Shown here one piece after another: positions 43,499-52,761 of a DNA stretch of 64,000 nucleotides. The DNA comes from Colwellia sp. PAMC 20917. Lineage in GTDB: Bacteria > Pseudomonadota > Gammaproteobacteria > Enterobacterales > Alteromonadaceae. Position numbers and translations under genes: made by a program. The notes below the pieces were generated by a model. The model was not told the origin of the DNA. It ran no database searches and worked only from the letters and a program-made list of their open reading frames with translations. Within the stretch, counting starts at the first letter, position 1. Every line of letters starts with the position of its first letter. The stretch lies in assembly GCF_001767295.1 (NCBI RefSeq), contig NZ_CP014944.1:4278001-4342000 (forward strand), given 5' to 3'.

Positions 43499-44656
43499 GT
43501 GAGAAAAACGCGATTGAATGCTGATATAAAAATTAATTTTCTTAACCATATTGACAAAATAAGTGCTATTGATTGGCAGGCGTTAAATCATTCACCTTGC
43601 CCTTTTCTTACTTATGAGTTTTTTAGTGCGCTTGAAAAAAGCGACTCAGTTAGCGTTAAACAAGGTTGGCAAGCTCATCATTTAGTGACATCAACAAACG
43701 GTGATGTCACAGGCGTGATGCCGATGTATTTAAAAAGCCACTCTTGGGGGGAGTATGTTTTTGATTGGGATTGGGCCGAGGCTTATCAACGCAATGAGAT
43801 AAATTATTACCCTAAATTAGTCGCAACTATTCCCTTTACACCTGTAACCAGTAATAAATTTCTTTCAGAAAAACTCCAAGTAAATGAGTTGTTTGCACCG
43901 CTAATTGAACATTGCCAGCAAGAAAATATTAATAGTTGGCATATATTGTACTGTGATGAAATAAAAACAGTTTTACCCGCGGATATTTATCAACGTAATA
44001 CGGTACAATTTCACTGGTTTAATCGTGATTATAAAACCTTTGATGACTTTCTAGGTACATTTACTTCACGTAAAAGAAAAAATACTCGCAAAGAAAGGCT
44101 GTCTATTACTCAACAAGAGATTAAGATTCGTCAACTTAAAAATAGCGAGATTAGCCAACAAGAACTTGATTTTTTCTACCTAACTTATCAATTAACTTAT
44201 TTAAAACGGGGTCATCAACCACACTTGAGCTATGATTTTTTTAAGCAAATAGTGCTTGATAGGACTGATAATATTTTATTGATCATCGCTAGTCATCAGC
44301 AAGAAGACATCGCCTGTGCACTCTTTTTTTATGATGATACTCACTTATATGGGCGATATTGGGGCTGTACTAAACATTATAATAATTTACATTTTGAGCT
44401 TTGTTATTATCGAGGTATCGAGTTTTGTATTGAACACAACTTGCAAGTTTTTAACCCGGGTACTCAAGGTGAACACAAAATTCAACGGGGCTTTGAACCA
44501 ACATTAACCTACTCTTACCACTGGATAAAACACCCAGCTTTTAAGGCAGCAATTAAAAATTTTTGTCATCAAGAGCAACAGCATATGCTAACGTACCAGC
44601 AGCAATGCCAGCAGGCGTTACCGTTCAAAACGTTAGCTAACAATGAGTCAACTTAA
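43499..44656 (+). CDS. FemAB-like (DUF482) acetyltransferase-fold protein
   Basis: The 385-residue product fits the FemAB_like/DUF482 family of GNAT-fold proteins, distantly related to peptidoglycan-branching FemAB enzymes. Landmarks are CPFLTYEFFSALEKSDSV near residue 35, YVFDWDWAEAYQRN, a central YKTFDDFLGTFTSRKRKNTR, and a C-terminal YYRGIEFCIEHNLQVFNPG followed by GEHKIQRGFEPT. The biological substrate is unknown. The start is uncertain: a GTG at 43499 is taken, with a TTG at 43514 also in frame. The DUF938 gene follows eight bases after its stop, so the two form an operon. Confidence 0.85.
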   Translation: MRKTRLNADIKINFLNHIDKISAIDWQALNHSPCPFLTYEFFSALEKSDSVSVKQGWQAHHLVTSTNGDVTGVMPMYLKSHSWGEYVFDWDWAEAYQRNEINYYPKLVATIPFTPVTSNKFLSEKLQVNELFAPLIEHCQQENINSWHILYCDEIKTVLPADIYQRNTVQFHWFNRDYKTFDDFLGTFTSRKRKNTRKERLSITQQEIKIRQLKNSEISQQELDFFYLTYQLTYLKRGHQPHLSYDFFKQIVLDRTDNILLIIASHQQEDIACALFFYDDTHLYGRYWGCTKHYNNLHFELCYYRGIEFCIEHNLQVFNPGTQGEHKIQRGFEPTLTYSYHWIKHPAFKAAIKNFCHQEQQHMLTYQQQCQQALPFKTLANNEST

Positions 44657-44664
44657 GAAAAATA

Positions 44665-45267
44665 ATGAATAAACCTTTTTCCCAAGCATGTGAAAACAAT
44701 AAATTACCTATTTTGAATGTTTTAACGAAAGTGTTTGCAAGTGCTAAGCATGTCCTTGAAATTGGCTCAGGAACAGGGCAGCACGCTGCCTTTTTTGGTC
44801 CAAATTTACCGCATCTAACCTGGCAAACCAGTGATTTACTAATAAACCACCAGGGTATTAATGCCTGGCTCGATGAAAGCAAGTGGTTGAATGTAAAAAG
44901 GCCGATCGTCGTTGATTTAAATAGAACTTGGCCTAAACTTAATCAAAATGCACCCCTTGATGGCGTATATACCGCTAATACACTGCATATCATTAGCTGG
45001 TCATTAGTGGTTAAGTTTTTTGAGGGGCTTGCGCAAAACTTATCATCGTCAGCAAGTATTTGTATATACGGACCTTTTAACTATCAAGGGCAGTTCTCTA
45101 GTGAGAGTAACGCAGACTTCGATGTGTGGCTTAAAGAAAGAGACAAGGATAGTGGTATTCGCGATATTGAAGCAGTCTTGTTATTGGCAACGTCAGCAGG
45201 ACTTGAGTTAATTGACGATCATCCCATGCCTGCCAATAATCGGCTATTAGTTTTTTCTAAAATATAA
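44665..45267 (+). CDS. DUF938 SAM-dependent methyltransferase-like protein
   Basis: The 200-residue product is a class I methyltransferase-fold protein of the DUF938 family. The SAM-binding motif VLEIGSGTGQHAAFFGPNLP lies near residues 29-48. It is followed by LTWQTSDL, the family's GVYTANTLHIISW and YGPFNYQGQFSSESNADFD segments, and an ending NNRLLVFSK. The substrate is unknown. It is co-transcribed with the FemAB-like gene eight bases upstream. The length is typical and no defect is visible. Confidence 0.9.
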   Translation: MNKPFSQACENNKLPILNVLTKVFASAKHVLEIGSGTGQHAAFFGPNLPHLTWQTSDLLINHQGINAWLDESKWLNVKRPIVVDLNRTWPKLNQNAPLDGVYTANTLHIISWSLVVKFFEGLAQNLSSSASICIYGPFNYQGQFSSESNADFDVWLKERDKDSGIRDIEAVLLLATSAGLELIDDHPMPANNRLLVFSKI

Positions 45268-45323
45268 AAAATCAATACCGACAATATTTAATGCCACTCT
45301 CGATTTCCAGTGATTAACAAAAA

Positions 45324-46097
45324 TTAATTAATGGCTTGATGAAAGCCGCTATTTGAAATCGCCGATGTATTTGTTGACGATTGTCTGGATCTCCCCATTA
45401 CTTTAAGCTTTTCTACTGATTTTTTTAATATTTTCATTGTCTGGGTATTTATCTTCTTTTTAGAAAAATGAAGTACAAAATCTTTGAAACTTAGCTGCAA
45501 TGGTGAATTCAATACATCAGGTTTTATGCCAAGTTGCTTAGCGTTGTAATATAATCCAACATTGGTACCAATACAGCCGTCAATTCGACCACTGATTAAC
45601 AGTTTTAGCATTTGTGTGTAATTATTGACTTCAACTTTATTAATGGCGGTGTCATTATCAAAATTGACATCAAATTCACCGCCTCGCACCACTCCCACTG
45701 TTTTTCCATGGAGATCCTTTAGGCTTCGATAGTGAGTTCCCGCCCTAGACAGGATAATAATTGGCATAGTGATCACTGAGACTAATGGGATGGAGATCGC
45801 GGGCAACTGATCATTATTGAAACGTAGCACAAAATCTGATTTGCCTTGTTTCAGGTGAATAATAGTACGAGCATAAGGAATTATCTTATTGGTATAGTTA
45901 AGCCCTGCTACTTCGGCAATTCTATTACTTATTTCGAACATCATTCCAGTTGGCTTACTATTGTCCCCAATAAAGCCAAAGGGAGCGACATTGATTGTTT
46001 CAATCTGGAGTGTTTGCCCGGAAAGTGGAAAAACATTGCCTATTAACGTCATCAAGGTAATAAATTTTATAAGCATATTTTTATTACCTTGTTTCAT
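45324..46097 (-). CDS. Family-3 solute-binding protein, orphan (second of three)
   Basis: The 257-residue product has a signal peptide (to about residue 27) and a family-3 solute-binding fold. It has an early IETINVAPFGFIGDNSKPTG, GMMFEISNRIAEVAG, YARTIIHLKQGKSDFVL, and SLKDLHGKTVGVVRGGEFD at the domain crossover, with GRIDGCIGTN later. It is divergent in sequence from its neighbours at 41769 and 46206. No transporter membrane genes are adjacent. The last 15-20 residues, rich in Ser and Asn, look poorly conserved. Confidence 0.8.
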   Translation of the reverse strand: MKQGNKNMLIKFITLMTLIGNVFPLSGQTLQIETINVAPFGFIGDNSKPTGMMFEISNRIAEVAGLNYTNKIIPYARTIIHLKQGKSDFVLRFNNDQLPAISIPLVSVITMPIIILSRAGTHYRSLKDLHGKTVGVVRGGEFDVNFDNDTAINKVEVNNYTQMLKLLISGRIDGCIGTNVGLYYNAKQLGIKPDVLNSPLQLSFKDFVLHFSKKKINTQTMKILKKSVEKLKVMGRSRQSSTNTSAISNSGFHQAIN

Positions 46098-46205
46098 TAC
46101 GGCTCTCTTATTATGAAAAAATAACGGTTCAACTGGCGATTAAACGCTTTACGAGAATAGTGTTAATAGCACACAAGTAACCACCAATTTTACTGGAATG
46201 TGTAT

Positions 46206-46982
46206 TTAATTAATTAAACTCACCATGTTTTTTTGCCACTTCTTCCTGATAGTTAACAATGCACCACGTTGCTCAAGTAGCATCATTGCATTAATAAGGT
46301 TATCTACAATGACTTGCTCTGTGTTTAAACTGCAAGCAAAATGAAAGTTTAGTGTTAACGCCTTGAACTGAAATACATTTTTATATTTTGTTGTTTCTCC
46401 CAAGTTTTTTACTCTATTTCTAAGTAAATCATCATTGAGAACAACTAAATCAATATGGCGACTAGATAGGTCTAATAATTTTAATAAGGCATCATAATTG
46501 TCAACCACATAAAGGTTTTGGTTTTCAATAAATTTTTTTGATAATAAAAAATGGTGGGTAACATCATCACGTATCACCGCAATGTTATATTTTTTAGCTT
46601 CTTCTATAGCAGAGATAGTTATCTGACTATTACTAAGGGAATAAAGAGAGATGGTACTTGAAGCAATATGTCCAACCCACTTAAACAAAGGCTCACGCTC
46701 TGGGATGCGAGCAAGTGAATATATACAGGTGTTTTTTCCATGCTGTGCTCTTCTATAAGACAACGCCCATGGGTGAGCACTGATGGCGTATTCATACTGA
46801 GCTTGTGCTAACGTCGCTTCGACTATTTCTGTTGAAAAGCCTTCTATTGCATTGGTCGTGACAATTTGAAAAGGAGCCAAATGTTCAGTAAGAATGCTGA
46901 TCTTAGTTGCAGATACTTGGCCGCAGTAAAATACCAATAACAACACTAAGCCAAAAGCTAAATTTTTCTTTAGTCCTTTCAT
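46206..46982 (-). CDS. Family-3 solute-binding protein, orphan (third of three)
   Basis: The 258-residue product has a signal peptide ending near QVSA. The mature fold shows the family-3 pattern: KISILTEHLAPFQI, IEGFSTEIVEATLAQAQ, HPWALSYRRAQHGKNTCIYS (the amino-acid-binding-like crossover), EREPLFKWVG, and a late LNTEQVIVDNLINAM. It lies 108 bases upstream of the second copy on the same strand, so the pair may share a promoter, but the two proteins are strongly diverged. The ligand is unknown. Confidence 0.8.
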   Translation of the reverse strand: MKGLKKNLAFGLVLLLVFYCGQVSATKISILTEHLAPFQIVTTNAIEGFSTEIVEATLAQAQYEYAISAHPWALSYRRAQHGKNTCIYSLARIPEREPLFKWVGHIASSTISLYSLSNSQITISAIEEAKKYNIAVIRDDVTHHFLLSKKFIENQNLYVVDNYDALLKLLDLSSRHIDLVVLNDDLLRNRVKNLGETTKYKNVFQFKALTLNFHFACSLNTEQVIVDNLINAMMLLEQRGALLTIRKKWQKNMVSLIN

Positions 46983-47171
46983 AAATTTTATATAATTTCA
47001 TCCATCATATTTTAAACTATAGCTTAGATAATCATTTTACCAACCCCCTTAGGCAATTAATGTTAATGGAATAAACTTTTAATAGCCGCCGGTACTTTTT
47101 GATAGATATTATAAGGTTAAATACCGTAATAATAGGGTTATTGGCTTATTGACCCGTAACCACTTATCCCC

Positions 47172-47729
47172 TTAAAGCAACTTTGCGGTTATCACATATC
47201 TTTCATTGCTATTACTGCTCGAGTTATTAAAAGGGTAGCAAGTGATTAATATTAATGATGAGTCATCAGCTAGCAGTGGCATTTGGCCTGTTAAAGCGTC
47301 AACAATGTTAATCGCTTCTACTTGATAAAGCTGGCTTTGACCATATCGGTCAGTTAATGAAATAATATCCTTCATATCTACCTCGTCTAAAAATGAAAAG
47401 TGGCTATCTCTATGTCCAGCAACCACAAAAGGTTGGACACGGCTGACCTGGTTGAAAGGAGCAATAGCCCCGGCTGAAAAAGCGAGTGTGGTTGGGTCGC
47501 CGCCATTAAGTATCACCAGAGACTTTGCTAAGCGTTTAAATGAAAGCTCGGCAATAGGGTAGGTATCAGCCCATGGCCAAGGTTTTATTTTTAGGTGTAA
47601 AGCCAGTGTCTGATGCCAGCTATAATTGATTAATTGCTGAGATAACCAAGCTTTAGTAGGCAACCAACTAGCTTGTAAACACAGCAAGCTGCCTATGATC
47701 AATAAGGATGTTCTAATTAATTTTTTCAA
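47172..47729 (-). CDS. Class GN sortase of marine proteobacteria
   Basis: The 185-residue product is a membrane-anchored sortase: an N-terminal helix (LIRTSLLIIGSLLCL), then a beta-barrel catalytic domain. The catalytic residues are visible as His in VVAGHRDSHFSFL, Cys in LILITCYPF and Arg in SNERYVITAKLL. These short sortases of marine proteobacteria occur with one dedicated substrate, encoded here directly upstream, overlapping by four bases (47726-47729). It would cleave the MPKTA motif of that substrate and attach it to an unknown acceptor in the envelope. Confidence 0.92.
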   Translation of the reverse strand: MKKLIRTSLLIIGSLLCLQASWLPTKAWLSQQLINYSWHQTLALHLKIKPWPWADTYPIAELSFKRLAKSLVILNGGDPTTLAFSAGAIAPFNQVSRVQPFVVAGHRDSHFSFLDEVDMKDIISLTDRYGQSQLYQVEAINIVDALTGQMPLLADDSSLILITCYPFNNSSSNSNERYVITAKLL

Positions 47730-49933
47730 GGGTGACCCCTTAATTTAATACACTGATACCCCCGCAATATAATAGCCTCACTCATAATGACTAATAACAA
47801 GAGTGCCATGCCAAGCAGAAATTGTAATTTCCACCCTAATGCTGTTTTAGGCATAGCGACCATTAAACTTTCATGGGCTTGAAAAACGCTATGCTTAACG
47901 AGTAATAATCCGTCTTTTTGCTGTTTCTCCAAGGCTATAAAGCTGGTATAGGGCGATATGATTTGATGCTTGAGTGAGGTAGTAATCACCTGAAACTTCA
48001 CCTCAGCTTTATCTGCTCCGCTGACTAAGCTATCAAGTAAGCTTTCTATTTTTCTACGCGCCCAAAGAGAGGAAATACCCGTTGATGATTGGTCGCTATC
48101 AATAATTAATTCTTGGTACCAAGGCGCAGTGACGGTATTACCCGTTAATTGCAAACTCGTGATAGGAAACTGAGATTTTATCGCTATTTGCAAGGGCTCG
48201 TCGAAATATAAATCAGGGATGCTTTTAGGATAAACCTCGAAGTGTTGATGAACTCGGCTGTCAATAATTAAGTCGATATTCGTGATGGCGGGTTGACTTA
48301 TTTTAGTCATAAAGTCGCTCATCTTTTGTTGAACATCACTTTGGCTTTGAATGAAAACATAACGACCCCTACCAAATTGAGCGGCTTTCTTCATAAAGTA
48401 ACCATTGGGCGCAGCGCCTATGCCAACGGTGTATAAACGAAAGTCACCTTGAGCATTTTCAAGCAGTTGCATAAGTTCAAATTCGTTAGCGATAGCGCCG
48501 TCGGTAATAAAAACTATTTGGCGAATAGCCTGCGCTGCTTGCACAGCACTTTTTTTCATCATCAAAGCGTTACTCAAGGGACGGTACATCTCAGTGCCAC
48601 CATCGGCCATTAAGTGACTAATAAATTGTTGCGCTTTTTTAATATGATGACCTGCAGCCATTTTGGTGCCGGAAAAGAGTAATTCGGTAGTGTCATTGAA
48701 AGCGATAATATTAAAACTGTCTTTATCGTTAAGTTGTAATATAGCTAACGAGAGACTCGCTTTTGCTTGTTCCATAGCCGAACCTTGCATAGAACCTGAG
48801 GTATCAATGATAAAAATGATATCTCGTGCGATCACTTGTGCAAGGTCTGTCTTTGGCGGGAAAAAGGTCAGCAGCGTATAATATTCATCTGCTACTTGTT
48901 CAGTAAAACTGCTGATTTTAGCTTGCTCACTGGCTAATAATCGCCAGCTTAGAACGAAACTTTTATGAGCGACCACTTTGGCCTGATTTAAGGTGATAAA
49001 GTAAGCATTTTGATGGGAGTTTAACGCGCGCATCACTATTTTATGACTAGCACTACTAATCGCAGTAATCGCAATACCCGAATTTAAGGAAATATTAATA
49101 GATGATTGACTGCTGGCAATTGAAGGTAAGTGGCTAGGCGCTTTTGTGGTTGATGCGTGCAGCTGTGCAGGTGATTTATCTGCAGAGTACGCTATTCGTT
49201 GCTCTGTAAGCTCAGAAGCTTTTGCTACTTGTGGATTTTCAGATAATGGCTGGGATAATTTGGGTTGGTACCTTTGAGTCATTGCTAGTGGTAATCGTAG
49301 ATCAAAATTACCCTGTGAAAAAGAGACTGGCATCATAAAAGTTAGCGTAACAATAACGCTTGCTTGTGGTGGAATATTAGCAATTTTATTGATAAACAAA
49401 TTAGCTTGTTGTTGCTCGAGTAAGCTCGCTTTTCTTCCTTGGCTTTTCGCTTGTTGATATGCAACCTTAGCGGTGTTTTTTGCCATTATCTCGCCAACTA
49501 TCTCATTATCGCCAACCTTTATCATTAACCGTTTTATTGCAGCATCTTCAGGTAAGGGAAATTGATAGGTCCCTTCTAAAGGAATCGCATGAGGATTAAC
49601 GAAGGTTTGTTTTATTTCTACATAAGCAATTAAACCATTAATCTCAACATTGGTCTGAATATCAAGGGGTAAATTGGCTTGCTTTGCTGGATTTGGGTGA
49701 TCAAATAATAATTGTGGACCATAAATAAGCGTATTATTATTGGCTGTATTTTCAGTCAAAGCCATTTCACTACTTTGCGCATAACGTACTAAAGCCAGAG
49801 AAGACAATAGGATAAGAAACACTAGCAGTGATAACTTTAACCATTTATTTCGACGTTTTTTATTCTGTTGTCGGTAATAGTATGAGTCTTGGTAATCTAT
49901 AAATTGTCGGTTTTTTCTAGAAGTAAACATCAC
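47726..49933 (-). CDS. VIT/VWA sortase-target surface protein
   Basis: The 735-residue product is the single substrate of the adjacent sortase. It has a basic N-terminus with one hydrophobic helix (about residues 33-50). A VIT domain follows (about 75-220: VEINGLIAYVEIKQTFVNPH, GTYQFPLPEDAAIKRLMIKV), and then a VWA domain (about 370-540) with the MIDAS start FIIDTSGSMQGSAMEQAK. It ends MPKTALG, a hydrophobic helix and a basic tail, a proteobacterial sortase sorting signal. VIT/VWA proteins resemble inter-alpha-trypsin inhibitor heavy chains and probably mediate metal-dependent adhesion (inference). The gene opens the two-gene operon. Confidence 0.92.
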   Translation of the reverse strand: MMFTSRKNRQFIDYQDSYYYRQQNKKRRNKWLKLSLLVFLILLSSLALVRYAQSSEMALTENTANNNTLIYGPQLLFDHPNPAKQANLPLDIQTNVEINGLIAYVEIKQTFVNPHAIPLEGTYQFPLPEDAAIKRLMIKVGDNEIVGEIMAKNTAKVAYQQAKSQGRKASLLEQQQANLFINKIANIPPQASVIVTLTFMMPVSFSQGNFDLRLPLAMTQRYQPKLSQPLSENPQVAKASELTEQRIAYSADKSPAQLHASTTKAPSHLPSIASSQSSINISLNSGIAITAISSASHKIVMRALNSHQNAYFITLNQAKVVAHKSFVLSWRLLASEQAKISSFTEQVADEYYTLLTFFPPKTDLAQVIARDIIFIIDTSGSMQGSAMEQAKASLSLAILQLNDKDSFNIIAFNDTTELLFSGTKMAAGHHIKKAQQFISHLMADGGTEMYRPLSNALMMKKSAVQAAQAIRQIVFITDGAIANEFELMQLLENAQGDFRLYTVGIGAAPNGYFMKKAAQFGRGRYVFIQSQSDVQQKMSDFMTKISQPAITNIDLIIDSRVHQHFEVYPKSIPDLYFDEPLQIAIKSQFPITSLQLTGNTVTAPWYQELIIDSDQSSTGISSLWARRKIESLLDSLVSGADKAEVKFQVITTSLKHQIISPYTSFIALEKQQKDGLLLVKHSVFQAHESLMVAMPKTALGWKLQFLLGMALLLLVIMSEAIILRGYQCIKLRGHP

Positions 49934-50216
49934 TTGCTCTTTTGTGTAAGTAGTAGATGATATTAAAGCAAAGCATTGAGCGTTAGCGGGGGCGGTATTA
50001 GGGCAAAGTACTGACCAAATATGTCAATAATAGGGCAATTAAGCTTTGCTAACGGTTAACACTCTCAGAACATTACAAAATTCTTACAATTTACTCACAA
50101 TTATTGTATTGCCTATTGGGCTGTTTCGTATTAATTTTACATCTAGCGAATCAAGCGCAGGCTTAGCTAGTAAAGTGTTATAATGTCTTCATCATTAAGG
50201 GTTACTTGAAAATTTT
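49934..50216. promoter_or_regulatory. Divergent promoter region
   Basis: This 283-base gap separates the sortase-target gene from the lipoprotein operon. A TATAAT at 50179-50184 lies 33 bases before the latter's ATG; no good -35 box was found. No other feature was recognised. Confidence 0.4.
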
Positions 50217-51641
50217 ATGTGTAAACAGTTATTAATAAAATTTTGTCTTATGTTTTCAGTAGCGACGCTTGTTGGCTGTACATCTATAGGCATGAGTGAT
50301 TTGTTTTTTGGTTACAGTCAACAGATGCAAGAATCTCGTTCAGCTCAGTTAAGAGGTGATTTCGTTGTTGCGACAACATCAGTTATCTCGGTTAATCGCC
50401 AGCATAATAATTATGCCTTGAGCCAACTAGAAAAAGCCCGTTTACAGTTTCTTTCTCATGATTGGCTGGCGAGTCAAAAAAGTTTTGAATTAGCCTACCA
50501 ACAAGTACAGGATCAAGAGCAAGCAGCGAAAATACAAATAAGCAGTGGCTTGAAAAAAGTCAGTGCGGTGGTGACTAATGACAATGCCATTGGCTATGAA
50601 ATACCTTCATACGAGCAAGGTATGTTGCATTCTTATCAAGCGCTAAATTATTTATATCAAGGCAGTTTAGAGGGCGCTTTGGTTGAAGTGCGCAGAGCTA
50701 ATCTAGTGCAAGAACGTGCATTAAAAACCAATCAAGCTGAACTCTACAAAGCTGAAGAAGAAATGGCTGAAAAAGGCATCAACAGTAATAAATTATATGA
50801 TAACTTCCCATCAATGGATAACCTGATTGGTGATCTAAAAAACAGTTTTCAAAATGCTTATACTTTTTATCTTTCGGGTTTATTGTATGAAACAGCTAAA
50901 AAGTTTGATGATGCCTATATTGACTATAAGCGAGCGCTAGAAATATATCCCAATAATACGTTTCTGCAACAAGATGTCTTGCGATTAGCCAATAAGCTAG
51001 ATATGAATGAAGATCTTGCGCGCTTTGAGCAAAGGTTTGGTCGCTATCAAGGGCAAAATAAAACAAACACAGGTCAAATAGTCGTTATTTTTGAACAAGG
51101 AATTGTTAGTGCAAAAGAAGAAGCAAGTTTAAATTTACCTATCTTCAATACTCGCTCAGATTTTAAATTTTTCACTTTTGCTTTACCTGTTTATCGAGGG
51201 CGCTTACCGGCATTAATACCTTTGAGTATCAGTATTGATGAAAAAAGTTACCTTTCGCAAGAAATTGTCAGGCTACAGTCTTTAGCAAGCAAAGACTTAA
51301 AAGAAAAATTACCGGGTTTGGTAACAAGACAAGCGATACGTTTAGTCGCCAAAGAGCAGATACGTCAGAATTTGAGCAAGTCGGGTGGCGATGTCGGTAA
51401 TATTTTAGCCAGCCTTTATAATATTGCTTCAGAAAAAGCCGATACTCGCAGTTGGTCAAGTTTGCCTGATAATGTACAAATAATGAGGTTGGATAATGTT
51501 GCTGTAGGTCAGAAAAAATTGACGATTTCATATGCAGGTAAAAAGCAGGTCGTTGACATTGACGTAGCAGAAAATAGAACAACGCTCATTAATTTTACCG
51601 CTCTGGGTAACTTTACCGGTCATCAAACTATAAATTTGTAA
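50217..51641 (+). CDS. COG3014-family lipoprotein
   Basis: The 474-residue product has a lipoprotein signal (lipobox TLVGC, Cys at about 22). The body is helical and repeat-like (TPR-type: YALSQLEKARLQFLSHDWL, YQALNYLYQGSLEGALVEVR, FYLSGLLYETAKKFDDAYID), with a beta-rich C-terminal third. It matches COG3014, an uncharacterised family of large periplasmic lipoproteins. In relatives it precedes ycfL- and lpoB-like genes, as here. A scaffold role in cell-wall or outer-membrane assembly is plausible from the context. Confidence 0.85.
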   Translation: MCKQLLIKFCLMFSVATLVGCTSIGMSDLFFGYSQQMQESRSAQLRGDFVVATTSVISVNRQHNNYALSQLEKARLQFLSHDWLASQKSFELAYQQVQDQEQAAKIQISSGLKKVSAVVTNDNAIGYEIPSYEQGMLHSYQALNYLYQGSLEGALVEVRRANLVQERALKTNQAELYKAEEEMAEKGINSNKLYDNFPSMDNLIGDLKNSFQNAYTFYLSGLLYETAKKFDDAYIDYKRALEIYPNNTFLQQDVLRLANKLDMNEDLARFEQRFGRYQGQNKTNTGQIVVIFEQGIVSAKEEASLNLPIFNTRSDFKFFTFALPVYRGRLPALIPLSISIDEKSYLSQEIVRLQSLASKDLKEKLPGLVTRQAIRLVAKEQIRQNLSKSGGDVGNILASLYNIASEKADTRSWSSLPDNVQIMRLDNVAVGQKKLTISYAGKKQVVDIDVAENRTTLINFTALGNFTGHQTINL

Positions 51642-51651
51642 GGATAAAAAT

Positions 51652-52089
51652 ATGCATTATTTTATAAGAATTTCAGCTATTACGGTGTTCAGCTCAATAT
51701 TTTTTCTGGGTTGCGCTGCGCCAATAACCTCGGGGATCGGCACCAGTGCGATAACACAAGGTGATGAGTTTTCGAAGCATTTAGAGGTCCATAACCCTAA
51801 ATTAGCACAACAGCTAAAAATTATTGATGTAAAATCAAGAAAAACCAATGGTTTACTAGAAATAAACCTACAGCTTAACAGCACCTATAAAAAGTCATTG
51901 AAATTGCAATACCACTTTAACTGGTTTGATGCGCAAGGATTTGTGATTGAATCACGAAAAACACCCTGGAAGCCACTTGAATTACATGGTTTTCAGTCAA
52001 CAAGCTTAAGTGGACTGGCACCGAATGAACAGGTTGCTTCGTTCACTGTTTATGTGAGAGAAATCCCAGAAAAAGCTTATAGATATTAA
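51652..52089 (+). CDS. ycfL: YcfL-family (DUF1425) lipoprotein
   Basis: The 145-residue product has a lipoprotein signal ending FFLGC (Cys at about 21). A single beta-rich domain of the DUF1425/YcfL type follows: LEINLQLNSTYKKSLKLQYH, FNWFDAQGFVIES and a conserved ending FTVYVREIPEKAYRY. In E. coli ycfL lies directly before lpoB (ycfM), the same order as here. It begins ten bases after the upstream stop, so it is part of the operon. The function is unknown. Confidence 0.85.
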   Translation: MHYFIRISAITVFSSIFFLGCAAPITSGIGTSAITQGDEFSKHLEVHNPKLAQQLKIIDVKSRKTNGLLEINLQLNSTYKKSLKLQYHFNWFDAQGFVIESRKTPWKPLELHGFQSTSLSGLAPNEQVASFTVYVREIPEKAYRY

Positions 52090-52128
52090 ATATTAAAATT
52101 TATTACGTTATATATTAAGGAAGTACTT

Positions 52129-52731
52129 ATGAAAAAATTAATGATTGCTACTACTGTTGGTTTAGCTATTACCCTTGTTGCGGGTTGTGCACAAAAGTCA
52201 GTTGTTCGCTACGGTGATGCGACAGCTGTTGAGACGACCGATATCAACTTTGGCTCTACTGACTTACAAAAAGTTGCTGGAGAAATGACTGACTCGTTAT
52301 TATTGTCGCCGGTTGTAGGTACGTTAACGCAAAATAAACGTCCAATCATGTTTGTTGAGCGCCTTAAAAATAAAACCAGCGAACATATTGATACTGAATC
52401 AATTACTGATTCAATTTCAACAAAATTACTACGTTCAGGCAAATTTCGCTTTGTTGATATGGCGCGAGTAGAAGCGGCTCGTGAACAAATAAAATTTCAA
52501 CAAGACAGTGGTATGGTTGACACCAATAAAGCTGTGCAGTTTGGTAAGCAAGTTGGCGCTGAGTATATGCTTTATGGGAACTTATCAAGTATTGTAAAAT
52601 CTAACAAAGACAAGTCTGATGTCTATTATAAATTTACACTACGTTTAATGGATTTAGAAAGTGGCTTAGTTGAATGGGCTGACGAAACTGAAATTCGCAA
52701 AACTAAAGTTAAAGCATCAGTGGGTTGGTAA
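52129..52731 (+). CDS. lpoB: Penicillin-binding protein activator LpoB
   Basis: The 200-residue product is an outer-membrane lipoprotein (lipobox TLVAGC) of the LpoB family. LpoB reaches across the periplasm to activate the peptidoglycan polymerase PBP1B. The TolB-N-like domain is recognisable by RPIMFVERLKNKTSEHIDTE, ISTKLLRSGKFRFVDMARVE, GAEYMLYGNLSSI and the ending GLVEWADETEIRKTK. The long disordered, proline-rich linker of E. coli LpoB is shorter here. It follows ycfL by 39 bases with a good ribosome-binding site (AAGGAAG). Confidence 0.92.
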   Translation: MKKLMIATTVGLAITLVAGCAQKSVVRYGDATAVETTDINFGSTDLQKVAGEMTDSLLLSPVVGTLTQNKRPIMFVERLKNKTSEHIDTESITDSISTKLLRSGKFRFVDMARVEAAREQIKFQQDSGMVDTNKAVQFGKQVGAEYMLYGNLSSIVKSNKDKSDVYYKFTLRLMDLESGLVEWADETEIRKTKVKASVGW

Positions 52732-52761
52732 GAGCTGATATTTACTATTTAAGGGGAGATC

